The notes: generated by a model from the letters alone, not told the origin. A stretch of 64,000 nt of DNA from Bacillota bacterium (GCA_023390815.1 JAEWCC010000029.1:1-64000), one strand, 5' to 3'; positions 42,291 to 51,223 are shown, counted from the stretch's first letter. A program made the numbers and translations.

Positions 42291-43655
42291 TTACCCCCAA
42301 ATTTCTTCGTCCGAGGGCTGCGTCTTTCCGGGTATCACATACGCGATTCTCGAAACGTTGATTAAGTGCTTCCAGGAGAGGTTTTCGCTGATGGAGTTGT
42401 TGCCCCAGCTGCCGCAGCCGAGCGTCGTCGTCGGATTGAGGCCGTTGACGAACGCGCCGCCGTTCATGGTCGAGCATATCTGGTTGACCACGATGCGGGA
42501 TACGGGGAGTACGCCCATCGCGTATTCCACGTTCTGCTTGCTGTCGGAGTGGATGGATGCCGAGTGTCCCTTGCCCTCGACTTCTAGGTTAGCGAGCGCA
42601 ATCCCCACAGCTTCCTTCCAGTCGCCGTAGGCATACGCCGTCATCACAGGGCACATCTTTTCCTTGGAAAGGTCGTCGGCAGCGCCATAAGCGGGTGCCT
42701 TGATCAGGATCAGCTTGGTGCCTTCCGGAATGCTGATCTTCGCAAGCTCTGCGATCTTTGCCACGGACTGCCCGACCACGTATTTGCTGATTACGCCGTC
42801 CGGGAATATCGCGGCGCGCAGCCTGTCGATTTCCTCTTTATCTTCTGTGTAATATGCGCCGTTTTTCTTGAACTCAGCGATGACGGCGTCGTAATCGTCC
42901 CGGTGGACGATCGCGGTCTGCTCACCCGAGCAGATGATGCCGTTGTCAAATATACGGCCCGCGACGATCTTGGGTACGCACACCGTAGGATCATATCCTT
43001 TATCGATGATGCACTGTACGTTGCCCGCACCCACGCCAAAGCTGGGCTTGCCGCTGGAATACGCGGCTTTAACCATGCCCATTCCGCCCGTCGCGATTAC
43101 GACGTCGACCGCTTTCATGAGTTCGTTCGTGAGTTCGATAGAAGGCTCTTCGAGTATCTGAAATATATCGGTGGGCACGCCCATCTTGACAAGTTCCGCA
43201 TCGTAGAGCTCTTTAATGCGCTTCGTGCACTGTTTGGCTCTCGGATGCGGGGCGATGATGACCACGTTCTTGCCCTTTACCGCAAACATCGCGTTGCACA
43301 TCGGCGTCACGATGGGGTTGGTGCACGGAGTCACCGCGCCGACTACGCCCATGGGCTTGGCAACTTCGACGAGGCCTTCCTCTTCGATGTAGCGCAGGAT
43401 ACCCATGCTCTTTTTGCCTTTGAGATGGTTCCAGATGATGCGCGCCTTGCCCTGGTTCTTCTTAATCTTGTCTTCGTAGACGCCCATGCGCGTCTCCTCA
43501 GCGGCCATCTTCGCCAGCGGATCTGCGTTGTCAAATATCACTTTGGCAAACATCCTGACGATGCTGTCCGTTTTTTCCTGATCGTACGTTTCCAGCACCT
43601 TCTGCGCTGCGCGGGCCCGTACGACATATTCCCTGATGATCTCTTCGCCTGTCAT
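42291..43655 (-). CDS. CoA-acylating aldehyde dehydrogenase (SucD/EutE type)
   Basis: A 454-residue acylating aldehyde dehydrogenase. VKAAYSSGKPSFGVGAGNVQCIIDKGYD and IFDNGIICSGEQT contain the catalytic Cys; PTTTLGCGSWGNNSISENLSWKHLINVSRI and EEIWG at the end closely follow Clostridium kluyveri succinate-semialdehyde dehydrogenase and AdhE-type acetaldehyde dehydrogenases. It converts an aldehyde plus CoA and NAD(P)+ to acyl-CoA, or the reverse. Which aldehyde is uncertain; acetaldehyde from acetoin cleavage or succinate semialdehyde are both reasonable. Confidence 0.9.
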   Translation of the reverse strand: MTGEEIIREYVVRARAAQKVLETYDQEKTDSIVRMFAKVIFDNADPLAKMAAEETRMGVYEDKIKKNQGKARIIWNHLKGKKSMGILRYIEEEGLVEVAKPMGVVGAVTPCTNPIVTPMCNAMFAVKGKNVVIIAPHPRAKQCTKRIKELYDAELVKMGVPTDIFQILEEPSIELTNELMKAVDVVIATGGMGMVKAAYSSGKPSFGVGAGNVQCIIDKGYDPTVCVPKIVAGRIFDNGIICSGEQTAIVHRDDYDAVIAEFKKNGAYYTEDKEEIDRLRAAIFPDGVISKYVVGQSVAKIAELAKISIPEGTKLILIKAPAYGAADDLSKEKMCPVMTAYAYGDWKEAVGIALANLEVEGKGHSASIHSDSKQNVEYAMGVLPVSRIVVNQICSTMNGGAFVNGLNPTTTLGCGSWGNNSISENLSWKHLINVSRIAYVIPGKTQPSDEEIWG

Positions 43656-43685
43656 ATCGTAAAACCTCCCGATTTTAAAATCCGG

Positions 43686-44858
43686 TTATAACCTCGCGAC
43701 GCCGCTCTTTCTTGCCGCCTCTGCCACCGCTTTGGCTACCGCTCCGCCTACGCGCGGATCAAACGGCGCGGGGATGACGTATTCAGAAGTGAGTTCCGCT
43801 TCGGGAATGAGGTTCGCCAGCGCGTAGGACGCCGCGATCTTCATCTCGTCGTTGATATCGCTTGCGCGTACATCGAGTGCGCCGCGGAAAATGCCCGGGA
43901 ACGCGAGTACGTTGTTGATCTGGTTTGCAAAATCGCTGCGGCCTGTGCCGACTACGCTTGCGCCCGCCTTCTTTGCGAGGTCCGGCATGATCTCCGGCGT
44001 GGGGTTGCTCATTGCAAAGATGATCGGATTGGCGTTCATGCTCCTGACCATCTCTTCGGAAACGATGCCCGGTGCGGATACGCCGATGAATACGTCGGCG
44101 CCCTTGATGACTTCTTCGAGCGAACCTTTCTTCAGCTCACGGTTCGAGATCTTCGCCATTTCCTGCTTGAACGGGTTGAGGTCCGGCCGGCCTTCCCAGA
44201 TCGCGCCTTTGGTATCGCACAGGATTACGTTGCGCAGTCCGAGGCTCATCAAAAGCTTCGTTACTGCAACGCCCGCTGCGCCTGCGCCCGATACGACGCA
44301 TTCCTGCTCCTCGAGCTTGCGCCCGGTCAGCTTCATCGCGTTGATCATCGCCGCGGCGGTGACAACAGCGGTGCCGTGCTGGTCGTCATGGAAGATCGGT
44401 ATGTCGCAGCGCTCTTTGAGCTTCTGCTCGATCTCGAAGCAGCGGGGAGCGGCGATGTCTTCCAGGTTGATCGCGCCGAAGCTGCCGGAAATCTGATATA
44501 CGGTTTCTACGATGGTATCGACGTCCTTGCTCTGTATGCAAAGTGGGAACGCGTCTACATCGCCGAAAGACTTGAAAAGTACGCACTTGCCTTCCATAAC
44601 CGGCATACCGGCTTCCGGGCCGATATCTCCAAGGCCCAGTACCGCGGTGCCGTCCGTGATGACAGCGGCAAGGTTCCATCTGCGGGTCAGTTCATAGCTC
44701 TTGTTCTTGTCCTTCTGGATCTCCAGACAAGGCTCCGCTACGCCAGGCGTATACGCCAGCGACAAGTCTTCCTTGTTCTTTACAGGCGTCGTTGCAACGA
44801 CTTCGATTTTCCCCTTCCACTCATAGTGCTTTTTCAAGCTTTCTTTCCTGTAGTCCAT
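43686..44858 (-). CDS. NAD(P)-dependent malic enzyme
   Basis: A 390-residue short bacterial malic enzyme: LSLAYTPGVAEPCLEI, GTAVLGLGDIGPEAGMPVMEGK, PIFHDDQHGTAVVTAAAMINA, VSGAGAAGVAVTKLL. It makes pyruvate, CO2 and NAD(P)H from malate. ATG 44858 has GGAGG 8 bases upstream; the 14-codon longer frame is not used. It is the first gene of the operon, directly below the palindromic operator. Confidence 0.94.
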   Translation of the reverse strand: MDYRKESLKKHYEWKGKIEVVATTPVKNKEDLSLAYTPGVAEPCLEIQKDKNKSYELTRRWNLAAVITDGTAVLGLGDIGPEAGMPVMEGKCVLFKSFGDVDAFPLCIQSKDVDTIVETVYQISGSFGAINLEDIAAPRCFEIEQKLKERCDIPIFHDDQHGTAVVTAAAMINAMKLTGRKLEEQECVVSGAGAAGVAVTKLLMSLGLRNVILCDTKGAIWEGRPDLNPFKQEMAKISNRELKKGSLEEVIKGADVFIGVSAPGIVSEEMVRSMNANPIIFAMSNPTPEIMPDLAKKAGASVVGTGRSDFANQINNVLAFPGIFRGALDVRASDINDEMKIAASYALANLIPEAELTSEYVIPAPFDPRVGGAVAKAVAEAARKSGVARL

Positions 44859-44886
44859 TTTCTTACCTCCGATTGCGTATTTGTAT

Positions 44887-44930
44887 AATGGTCGTACCAT
44901 TAATATAGCATACGCATTGTTTCATATCAA
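44887..44930 (-). promoter_or_regulatory. Malic enzyme operon promoter with GntR-type operator
   Basis: Minus strand TTGATA (44930-44925), 17-base spacer, TATATT (44907-44902). Immediately downstream AATGGTCGTACCATT (44887-44901), a perfect dyad with TGGTnnnACCA at its core, covers the expected transcription start. TGGTnnnACCA is the core recognised by many FadR-subfamily GntR proteins, and such a regulator is encoded divergently at 45136. Repression by roadblock or promoter occlusion is the natural reading. Confidence 0.72.
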
Positions 44931-45062
44931 CACCTAATTATCAAAACGATTCTATGAATATCGATGTTAAATAAAAATACACTGGCAATACTATATGTTT
45001 GCCGCATTTATCTCGCGGTTGCTCGTTATATCTATTAAATACAAAAAATATTGGTATGATAA

Positions 45063-45092
45063 TTGGACATTTTATTGGCAGTGTGGTATGAT
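45063..45092 (+). promoter_or_regulatory. Candidate promoter of the GntR gene
   Basis: TTGGAC (45063-45068), 18-base spacer, TATGAT (45087-45092). The rest of the 44931-45062 stretch is AT-rich with no gene. Confidence 0.5.
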
Positions 45093-45135
45093 ATGTTTAT
45101 CAATTGAGCGATAACAATATAAAGGGATGACGAAC

Positions 45136-45840
45136 ATGCTTGAACCGCCGAAAAAGACCAGACTCTATGAAAACATCATTGATCAGCTGATTGTGCTGAT
45201 CAAGGACGGCACACTCAAGCCCGGTGACAAGCTTCCCCCGGAGAGGAAGCTCGCGGAGGACTTGAATGTCAGCCGCACCGCTATACGTGAAGCGCTGCGC
45301 TCGCTCGAAACAATGGGTTATATCAGTTCGAAGGTGGGCGGCGGCACGTATATTAATGAGATTACGCTCGGTAATGTCATGAACCCGTTCTCCGCCGTAT
45401 TGTCCCAAAACAAGAAGCTCATCGTGGAGCTTTTAGAAGTTCGCATGCTGCTCGAGACTGAGATTGCGCGTCTCGCCGCGCTGCGTATCGCACCGCATAA
45501 AATCCAGGCGCTTCAGAAATCCATCGACAACATGCGCGCAGAGATCGCCGCAGGTAAAAACGGCGTCGACGCGGACAGTGAGTTCCATAACGCGCTCGCG
45601 GTTGCCTCGGAAAATGAAGCACTCAAGCTGATTCTTGACATGTGCGGCGACCTTTTAACACAAACGCGCGAGGTAACCCTCAGCATCCCTGGCCAGCCAG
45701 AGATTACGCTCAAAGATCACGAACAGATTTTTGAAGCCGTACGCAAGGGAGACAGCTCGCTGGCTGCGCGGAGAATGAAGCAGCATTTGATCGATGCACA
45801 GCGCAACCTTGAGAAATTCCGTTCCGAGCCTGCTCAATAA
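45136..45840 (+). CDS. GntR-family regulator, FadR/FCD subgroup
   Basis: A 234-residue regulator: N-terminal winged helix (LKPGDKLPPERKLAEDLNVSRTAIREALRSLE) and C-terminal FCD domain (residues about 85-230) with metal-type residues in EFHNALAVA and ending KDHEQIFEAVRKGDSSLAARRMKQHLIDAQ. FCD domains sense organic acids such as lactate, pyruvate or acyl derivatives. ATG 45136 has aaaggg about 9 bases upstream; an ATG at 45127 is too close to it. It diverges from the malic enzyme/LarA operon and most likely represses it. Confidence 0.92.
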   Translation: MLEPPKKTRLYENIIDQLIVLIKDGTLKPGDKLPPERKLAEDLNVSRTAIREALRSLETMGYISSKVGGGTYINEITLGNVMNPFSAVLSQNKKLIVELLEVRMLLETEIARLAALRIAPHKIQALQKSIDNMRAEIAAGKNGVDADSEFHNALAVASENEALKLILDMCGDLLTQTREVTLSIPGQPEITLKDHEQIFEAVRKGDSSLAARRMKQHLIDAQRNLEKFRSEPAQ

Positions 45841-45853
45841 CCCAAAACACAGC

Positions 45854-45881
45854 AAAGGCATCCTTCATCAGGATGCCTTTT
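45854..45881 (+). terminator. Terminator after gntR (bidirectional)
   Basis: Stem AAAGGCATCC/GGATGCCTTT with a 7-base loop followed by TAAAATGCTTTT; the reverse strand has a shorter T-run, so it could also end the DUF4956 gene. Confidence 0.85.
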
Positions 45882-45940
45882 AAAATGCTTTTACAATTTG
45901 TCTTATCGGGTTCCTTATATATAGAAAGGTTTGAAAGACA

Positions 45941-46633
45941 CTAGGATACCATATCGCCCTTATAGCTGATCAGCGAGGCATCGTGTACGCCTGGAATCGC
46001 AGAGAAAGCGTCGATCAGGCCCGCATCGCTCTCGTGGATATTCATCTCAATCGTCAGCTCGATCATGCCCTGCGAGATCATCTTGGATTTCAGCTTGCCC
46101 TGCGGCATCTTGCGCAGTACAGCCTGAACTTCTTTCTTGCAGCTTTCATCAAAGCGGATGACCAGCATGAACGGATAGTTGCGTTTGGACCGGAAGAGGT
46201 TCCAGACCAACAGGAACACGCTGATTACGCCCGAGGCGATCAGTGCGGGCGCATACTGCCTTGCGCCAAGGCCGAGACCGGCGGCGATGGCCCAGAACAT
46301 GAATACCGTATCCATGGGGTCTTTCACAGCGGTACGGAAACGGACGATGGACAGCGCGCCGACCATACCCAGGGAAAGGATCGGGTTGGCGCTGATTGGC
46401 ATAATGACCATCGCAGTCACCATGGCGAGCATAATGAGCGATGTGCCGAAGCTTTTAACAAATATCACGCCGCTGAATGTAAGCCGGTAGATAAAATAAA
46501 TCAACAGCCCCAGTGCAAATGCCAATGCCAAGGTGATCAGCACATCCACAATATCCAATTCTGCAGTCAGGGCAAAATCCTCCAGAAAACTCTTCTTGAA
46601 AAAGTCCTCAGCAGCCAATGCAATGGTATTCAT
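45941..46633 (-). CDS. DUF4956 membrane protein of the CotH/VTC cluster
   Basis: A 230-residue DUF4956 protein: three or four membrane helices (residues about 28-150), a conserved segment GALSIVRFRTAVKDPMDTVF, and a soluble C-terminal domain (about 155-230: FMLVIRFDESCKKEVQAVL, MIELTIEMNIHESD). It is found next to VTC-domain and CotH genes across bacteria. It is the last gene of that unit. Function unknown. Confidence 0.9.
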   Translation of the reverse strand: MNTIALAAEDFFKKSFLEDFALTAELDIVDVLITLALAFALGLLIYFIYRLTFSGVIFVKSFGTSLIMLAMVTAMVIMPISANPILSLGMVGALSIVRFRTAVKDPMDTVFMFWAIAAGLGLGARQYAPALIASGVISVFLLVWNLFRSKRNYPFMLVIRFDESCKKEVQAVLRKMPQGKLKSKMISQGMIELTIEMNIHESDAGLIDAFSAIPGVHDASLISYKGDMVS

Positions 46634-46647
46634 TCGTGTTTCTCCTC

Positions 46648-48186
46648 CTACTCATACTTTCTGCATATTACATATTTTGAAATCGCGCTGCGCTGAGCCG
46701 ACTGGATGTTTCCCAGCACGCCCCGTATATGCGCAGGCAAACTTTTTTCAAACTTGACCTCCAGCACCATCGTGCCCTCCTCATACATGGGCATCGTCGG
46801 CGCTTTCGGGTCAAATATATCGGACAGCCACATACCGCTGCGCAGGTCTTTGTCAAATGTAATGCGAATGTTCTCAAACGGGTAGACATACGCCTCACGG
46901 ACATAGTCCACGATCACACGCGGGCTCAGCCGGTTGTTCTTGAGCTCCAGAAAGAGTTCCTGCGCGAGCGGTTCACTCCGGCGCAGCAAAAATTCACATT
47001 CCCCGGTGAGAATCCGGTCGTACTCATCACGCGAGAGATTGATGCTCTTTTTGGTGACAAACTGCCCCTGCTTGATCTTCTTTTCGAATTTGATAACATC
47101 ATCGCTGAAATTGTATATGCGAACGCGATATTTTTTCCGATAGTCGCTGCCGCCCAGTTTTTCGAACAGGGCGCTCTCATACACGTCGTCAAAATACAGG
47201 CTGCGGATAAAATACTCTCCGCTCTCCCCCGCGTACTTATCAAGCTGGGCAAGCGCCTTGAGCGTATTGCGCAGCAATATATACTCCGTGTAGTTGATAT
47301 AAAACTTGAGCTCATGGCGGAACGCAGGCTTCTCCTCGGTTTCCTGCGCGGGCTCGTAGTATTCTTCAAACTCGGTGCGCGCCTGCCGCATCGGCGCCAT
47401 GGCGGGCGCATCCGTACGGATCCTGCTCTTTCTCTTCGGTGTCGCTTCGGAGAATATCTCCAGTTCGTCCTCTTCCGCGCGCGTATAAGCGTCGCGGATC
47501 GAAGACATGCGGGATCTTACCGGCTGCGCATATTCGAGCGCAGGAGATTCTTCGTGAGGCATGCTGATTTCCATGCGAACGGTTTCTTCTGCCGGAGGAG
47601 TATGCGGCTGCGGCGCAGTAGCCCGCGATTCGGTACGCACATTCGGCTCTGCAGACTGCGGTTTCGTCGGCTGCGCGGCGATAGTACGGCTTTCCGGACG
47701 CGGTGTGCGCTCCACCTCGGTACGCGCCGGATTATAAGGCTGCGCGGCTGCAGTACGGCTTTCAGGACGCGATGTGCGCTCCGGTTCGGTGCGCGGCGGA
47801 TTATAAGGCTGCGCGGCGATCGTCCGGACTTCCGTCCGTCTGACGGGTTCCGCTTCGCTCCTTATGCGCGTCTCTGAACGGGCCTGAATGGTGCGAGGCT
47901 GCGGACGCTGAACGCGCTCGCTGTCCGAACGCGACGCATCACCGTACAGTGAAAGCCGCCCCTGCTTTGCTTCATCAGCCGCATGGCTGTCAGACTTCTG
48001 ATAGGAACCCGGCTTGGTGCGGTATCCGCCCATGCGCTCCTCGCGCTTGTCGTTCGTCTTTTCCACCAGCATGTCAAACGCGCTGCGTTTTGGCGCGAAA
48101 TCCTTCGTGGAGAGCGGCTGAATATCCTTGCGCTTGACGAGCGGCGTCTCCTTCTTGAGTCTCTTAAAAATATCTTCGTCTTTCAT
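46648..48186 (-). CDS. VTC-domain (polyphosphate polymerase-like) protein with long disordered N-terminus
   Basis: A 512-residue protein. The C-terminal VTC domain (about residues 288-510) has FRHELKFYINYTEYILL, IRSLYFDDVYESALFEKLGG, RKKYRVRIYNF, KFEKKIKQGQFVTKKS, and PRVIVDYVREAYV, the basic and acidic residues that line the tunnel of polyphosphate polymerases. Residues 1-285 are a Pro/Arg/Glu/Thr-rich disordered region with 23-residue repeats. Yeast Vtc4 makes polyphosphate; the bacterial cluster's product is not established. It lies 15 bases before the DUF4956 gene and 60 bases after the CotH gene. Confidence 0.88.
   Translation of the reverse strand: MKDEDIFKRLKKETPLVKRKDIQPLSTKDFAPKRSAFDMLVEKTNDKREERMGGYRTKPGSYQKSDSHAADEAKQGRLSLYGDASRSDSERVQRPQPRTIQARSETRIRSEAEPVRRTEVRTIAAQPYNPPRTEPERTSRPESRTAAAQPYNPARTEVERTPRPESRTIAAQPTKPQSAEPNVRTESRATAPQPHTPPAEETVRMEISMPHEESPALEYAQPVRSRMSSIRDAYTRAEEDELEIFSEATPKRKSRIRTDAPAMAPMRQARTEFEEYYEPAQETEEKPAFRHELKFYINYTEYILLRNTLKALAQLDKYAGESGEYFIRSLYFDDVYESALFEKLGGSDYRKKYRVRIYNFSDDVIKFEKKIKQGQFVTKKSINLSRDEYDRILTGECEFLLRRSEPLAQELFLELKNNRLSPRVIVDYVREAYVYPFENIRITFDKDLRSGMWLSDIFDPKAPTMPMYEEGTMVLEVKFEKSLPAHIRGVLGNIQSAQRSAISKYVICRKYE
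47640..47845 (-). repeat. 69-bp imperfect tandem repeats in the VTC-protein gene
   Basis: About three copies encode a 23-residue unit of the form ESRTxAAQPYNPxRTExERTxRP in the disordered N-terminal region. Copies are imperfect, so this is an older expansion than the infB one. Edges are approximate. Confidence 0.7.
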
Positions 48187-48246
48187 TCGAACCCCTGTGT
48201 TTCGGTGATAACCATCCGTACTTTATATCTGCCTTCCCAACAGTCA

Positions 48247-49893
48247 TCAATTGTAGTCGATCGCATCCTCGAGCATGGCGGTCTGTTCGGGAGACAATGA
48301 CAGGACGCTTTCAAGCTGTCCCACGATAGCCGCGCCGCGGTTACGGGCGAAATCCTTCATCTCCTCCACCTCAGCTTCCCAGGCGGTCATGCTTCCACCG
48401 AACTTTGCGCGCTCTGCGGGCATCTCATCGCGCACTTGCGCAGCAATCGCATCGATGACCGTGATGACGCGGTCTGGATTGTACACTTCCCTCAGCGCCC
48501 AGGCAAAGCGTTCTACAAACGCGTCCCGCCAGGGCTTGTACTTGAGCAAACCGACCAGCAGCGAGGAACCCGCTTTTGAGCTGTCCATCCGGTACTTCAG
48601 CGTCTGATGATTGAATCCGCCGTCGCTGTTGCCGAGCGTCCAGCAGAAATCGTAGTAGATCTGCTTCCATTTACCGTCCGGCAAAGTCTGATAAAACATC
48701 ACGTTTGCGTAGTCGGAGTTCGCCACCCACAGCTGGCAGATCATCAGGTCCATGAAGCTGTCCGTATCGACCCGCGCCGCCACATAATCGTAGTTCTCCT
48801 TAAGTGACATGTCGTGGCTGCCGATATACTGGGTCAACGCCTTGTATTCTTCGTTGCTGCCCTGAAGAACGATGGACGACGCCTTGAGCACGTTCATTCT
48901 GTCGGGATCTTGTATACCCTCATGCTGCGCAATAAAGGCCTCGTTGCGCTTTTCCATCAAAAAGTACACACCCCAGTACTCGCCGTTCAGGTAAAGGACA
49001 TACGGTTTGCAGGCTTGCGTCAGCACGTTAAACCCCTGTCCTTCCACCAGTGAGAGCGCCACCACTTCGCGGATCTTGCCGATACTCTGATCCTGACCGC
49101 CGTTACGCAGCACCAGAGATTGATATTCGGTATACGGCCTATTGTCGAAGAAGGCATACGCCATGGACCCTGGTCCGTATTCGCTGCGGGCCATGATCGC
49201 AAAAGACTTCTGGCTCCTGCCCCGGCTGTAGCCTCCCTGAATGCGGATTGCAACGTTCTGTGCAAACACTTCCGCTCCGCTTTCGTCGAACACCTCAAAC
49301 GAAGCGGGCTTTTCCCAGCTTTGGTGGAAGTTCGCACCTTCATACGGATAATCTTCCGCCGCGCCGGGTCCCATCGCATAGATTCCCGTCTGCTCATCCC
49401 AGAGGTTGTTCGGGTCGGTCACGAGCGACACGACGGGAAGACTGTGCGGCTCTCCGATTATAAACGTGGCCGTTGCGACGGCGCTTTCGATAAATCCTTC
49501 CTTATAAGCCCTTGCCCGGACCATACCCGTAGCGTCCACGGGGATTGCTCCGGCGTACCGGGCGGAGTTCTGTGTCGGCTCGGTGCCGTCGGTGGTGTAG
49601 TATATCACCGCGCCTTCGGTTTCGCAAGAGAGCGATATCTGCTGCACGGCATCGTAGCTGCCCGGGGCAGCGCTCGGAACCGGCAAGGCCGCCACGCCTG
49701 CGCTGGGCGACGAGTTGGCCGCGCCCGGCGTCGGCTCTCTGAAATATACGAGGGAATTCTGCGAGCTAGCCCGGCCTACAGACGCACCTCCGGGGATCGA
49801 TCGGATATTATAACGATCGAGCAATTTCCCGTCGCTGTCAAACAGGGCAAGGACTTCGCCGTTTGTGCTTAGCTTATAATTGGTATGGATATA
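48247..49893 (-). CDS. cotH: CotH-type kinase domain, downstream part of a frame-split gene
   Basis: The frame encodes the end of a third lamin-tail domain (LSTNGEVLALFDSDGKLLDR), a Ser/Pro linker, a chitobiase-like beta domain (VIYYTTDGTEPTQNSARYAG), and a CotH domain (about 320 residues: VAIRIQGGYSRGRSQKSFAIMAR, RNGGQDQSIGKIREVVA, WGVYFLMEKRNEAF, YYDFCWTLGNSDGGFN). CotH proteins are atypical kinases that phosphorylate spore-coat proteins in Bacillus. There is no convincing start codon in this frame; it is the continuation of 49874-51223 across a run of ten A residues. Without a frame change the domain would not be made. Confidence 0.85.
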   Translation of the reverse strand, partial: YIHTNYKLSTNGEVLALFDSDGKLLDRYNIRSIPGGASVGRASSQNSLVYFREPTPGAANSSPSAGVAALPVPSAAPGSYDAVQQISLSCETEGAVIYYTTDGTEPTQNSARYAGAIPVDATGMVRARAYKEGFIESAVATATFIIGEPHSLPVVSLVTDPNNLWDEQTGIYAMGPGAAEDYPYEGANFHQSWEKPASFEVFDESGAEVFAQNVAIRIQGGYSRGRSQKSFAIMARSEYGPGSMAYAFFDNRPYTEYQSLVLRNGGQDQSIGKIREVVALSLVEGQGFNVLTQACKPYVLYLNGEYWGVYFLMEKRNEAFIAQHEGIQDPDRMNVLKASSIVLQGSNEEYKALTQYIGSHDMSLKENYDYVAARVDTDSFMDLMICQLWVANSDYANVMFYQTLPDGKWKQIYYDFCWTLGNSDGGFNHQTLKYRMDSSKAGSSLLVGLLKYKPWRDAFVERFAWALREVYNPDRVITVIDAIAAQVRDEMPAERAKFGGSMTAWEAEVEEMKDFARNRGAAIVGQLESVLSLSPEQTAMLEDAIDYN

Positions 49894-51223
49894 TTTTTTT
49901 TTTGACCCCTTCGTCCTGCGCCAGGCCCGAAGCCATGACCGTCATATACTTGCCTGCCGCGAGCGTGACATCCCCGAACTCCCATTTGGCCGGGTTGCCC
50001 GTATCATCGGTAAGCCCGTAACCCGAAAGATTGACGGTTTGATCGCTGCGGTTAAAAAGCTCGATCCAATCGTAGTACCCGCCGTCCTCTTCCTGCAGAT
50101 AAGTGGCGTTGGACGTCATTACTTCGGTAATAACCACGTCACCCAGCGCAACTTGATTCATCTGTTCAAATTGGGTATAGCCCGCCTCGTCATTCGAATA
50201 GCCCGGCGTGGGCAGGCTCGATATCTCCCAATCGCTGCCATAGGCTCCACCGGAGAGTACGCGGGAATAAGCTTTATCGGAGGGTACCTCGCCCACGGAG
50301 ACCTGATCGAGGATCAGACCCTGCGGGTTGGCCAGTATGATGGTCTCCTGATAAGAGGAGATTCTGAAATTCGTGTGGATTGCGCCGGCGGCAAGATCGG
50401 TGGAGAGCTCTCCCTGCCCGGAGGCGAATACGACGAGATATGCGCCCGGCTCGACCGTGACCTCCGGGAACTTCCACTTGAGCGTCTTTACGGCGTCGTC
50501 CGACAAACCGTAACCCGCAAGGTTCACCGCTTCCGCGCCCCCGTTGTAGATCTCGATATAATCGCTGTATACGCCTTTATTATCTTTCAGGGTGGTCTTG
50601 TTGGAGGGCATCACCTCTGTGATGCGAAGTCCCATATCCTCTGCCACGCGGCTTTGTTCAAATGCGGCGCGTCCTGCTTCGTCGTTGGAAAAGCCGGGAG
50701 TCGGCGCGTCAAACAACTGCCATTCGCCGCTCTTGGAAGGCACGCGGCCCAAAGAAACATCCTGAGTCTGATTCTCGTATTGGACCTCGTCGAGGACTTT
50801 GCCGGTGGAATCGGTCAGGTAGATCGTACCCTTCGCGGCGTTGAGCTTGAAAGCTGCGTGCAGAACCGCCTCGTCCGGGCTTGTGGCGCCTGTACCGGAC
50901 GCGAATACGACCATGTATCCACCCGCTTCAAGATTGATACGCGGAAATGTCCACTTGGGCGTAGCCGCTTTTTCGTCCGAAAGGCCTAAACCGGCCAGGC
51001 TGACCGTCTGATTGGTGGGGTTGTATATCTCGATCCAGTCGCTGTATTCGCCTTTATCGTCAGGCAGACAGCCGCCGTTGGATGCCATAAACTCGTTGAT
51101 AATCACAGTGCCTGAAACCGTGGCGGCGCCTCCGCCGCCCTCCTGGTGTGTTGCATATATATAAACTGCTGCGCAAACCGCAAGTATCAGGACGATCACG
51201 ATGATGTTTCGCAGAACCTTCAA
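49874..51223 (-). CDS. Lamin-tail domain protein, upstream part of the split CotH gene
   Basis: A 449-residue frame with an N-terminal membrane anchor (residues about 4-25), and three lamin-tail domains opening VIINEFMASNGG, LRITEVMPSNKT and VVITEVMTSNAT, each with a WIEIYN- or YIEIYN-type segment. The third is cut at the poly-A run, where the frame ends KKKIYPYQL instead of the expected KKKYIHTNYKLS. It starts at a TTG with AAGGAGGAG 8 bases upstream. As a fusion with the CotH part it would be an anchored extracytoplasmic protein. Confidence 0.85.
   Translation of the reverse strand: MKVLRNIIVIVLILAVCAAVYIYATHQEGGGGAATVSGTVIINEFMASNGGCLPDDKGEYSDWIEIYNPTNQTVSLAGLGLSDEKAATPKWTFPRINLEAGGYMVVFASGTGATSPDEAVLHAAFKLNAAKGTIYLTDSTGKVLDEVQYENQTQDVSLGRVPSKSGEWQLFDAPTPGFSNDEAGRAAFEQSRVAEDMGLRITEVMPSNKTTLKDNKGVYSDYIEIYNGGAEAVNLAGYGLSDDAVKTLKWKFPEVTVEPGAYLVVFASGQGELSTDLAAGAIHTNFRISSYQETIILANPQGLILDQVSVGEVPSDKAYSRVLSGGAYGSDWEISSLPTPGYSNDEAGYTQFEQMNQVALGDVVITEVMTSNATYLQEEDGGYYDWIELFNRSDQTVNLSGYGLTDDTGNPAKWEFGDVTLAAGKYMTVMASGLAQDEGVKKKIYPYQL
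49894..49903 (-). other. Ten-adenine run that splits the CotH gene
   Basis: On the minus strand ten A residues follow GTC. With ten A the upstream frame stops at 49874; with nine A the reading continues KKK-YIHTNYKLSTNGEVLALF into the CotH frame, restoring the third lamin-tail domain and the kinase domain in one product of about 991 residues. The run is a hot spot for mutation, sequencing error or polymerase slippage. Confidence 0.85.
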
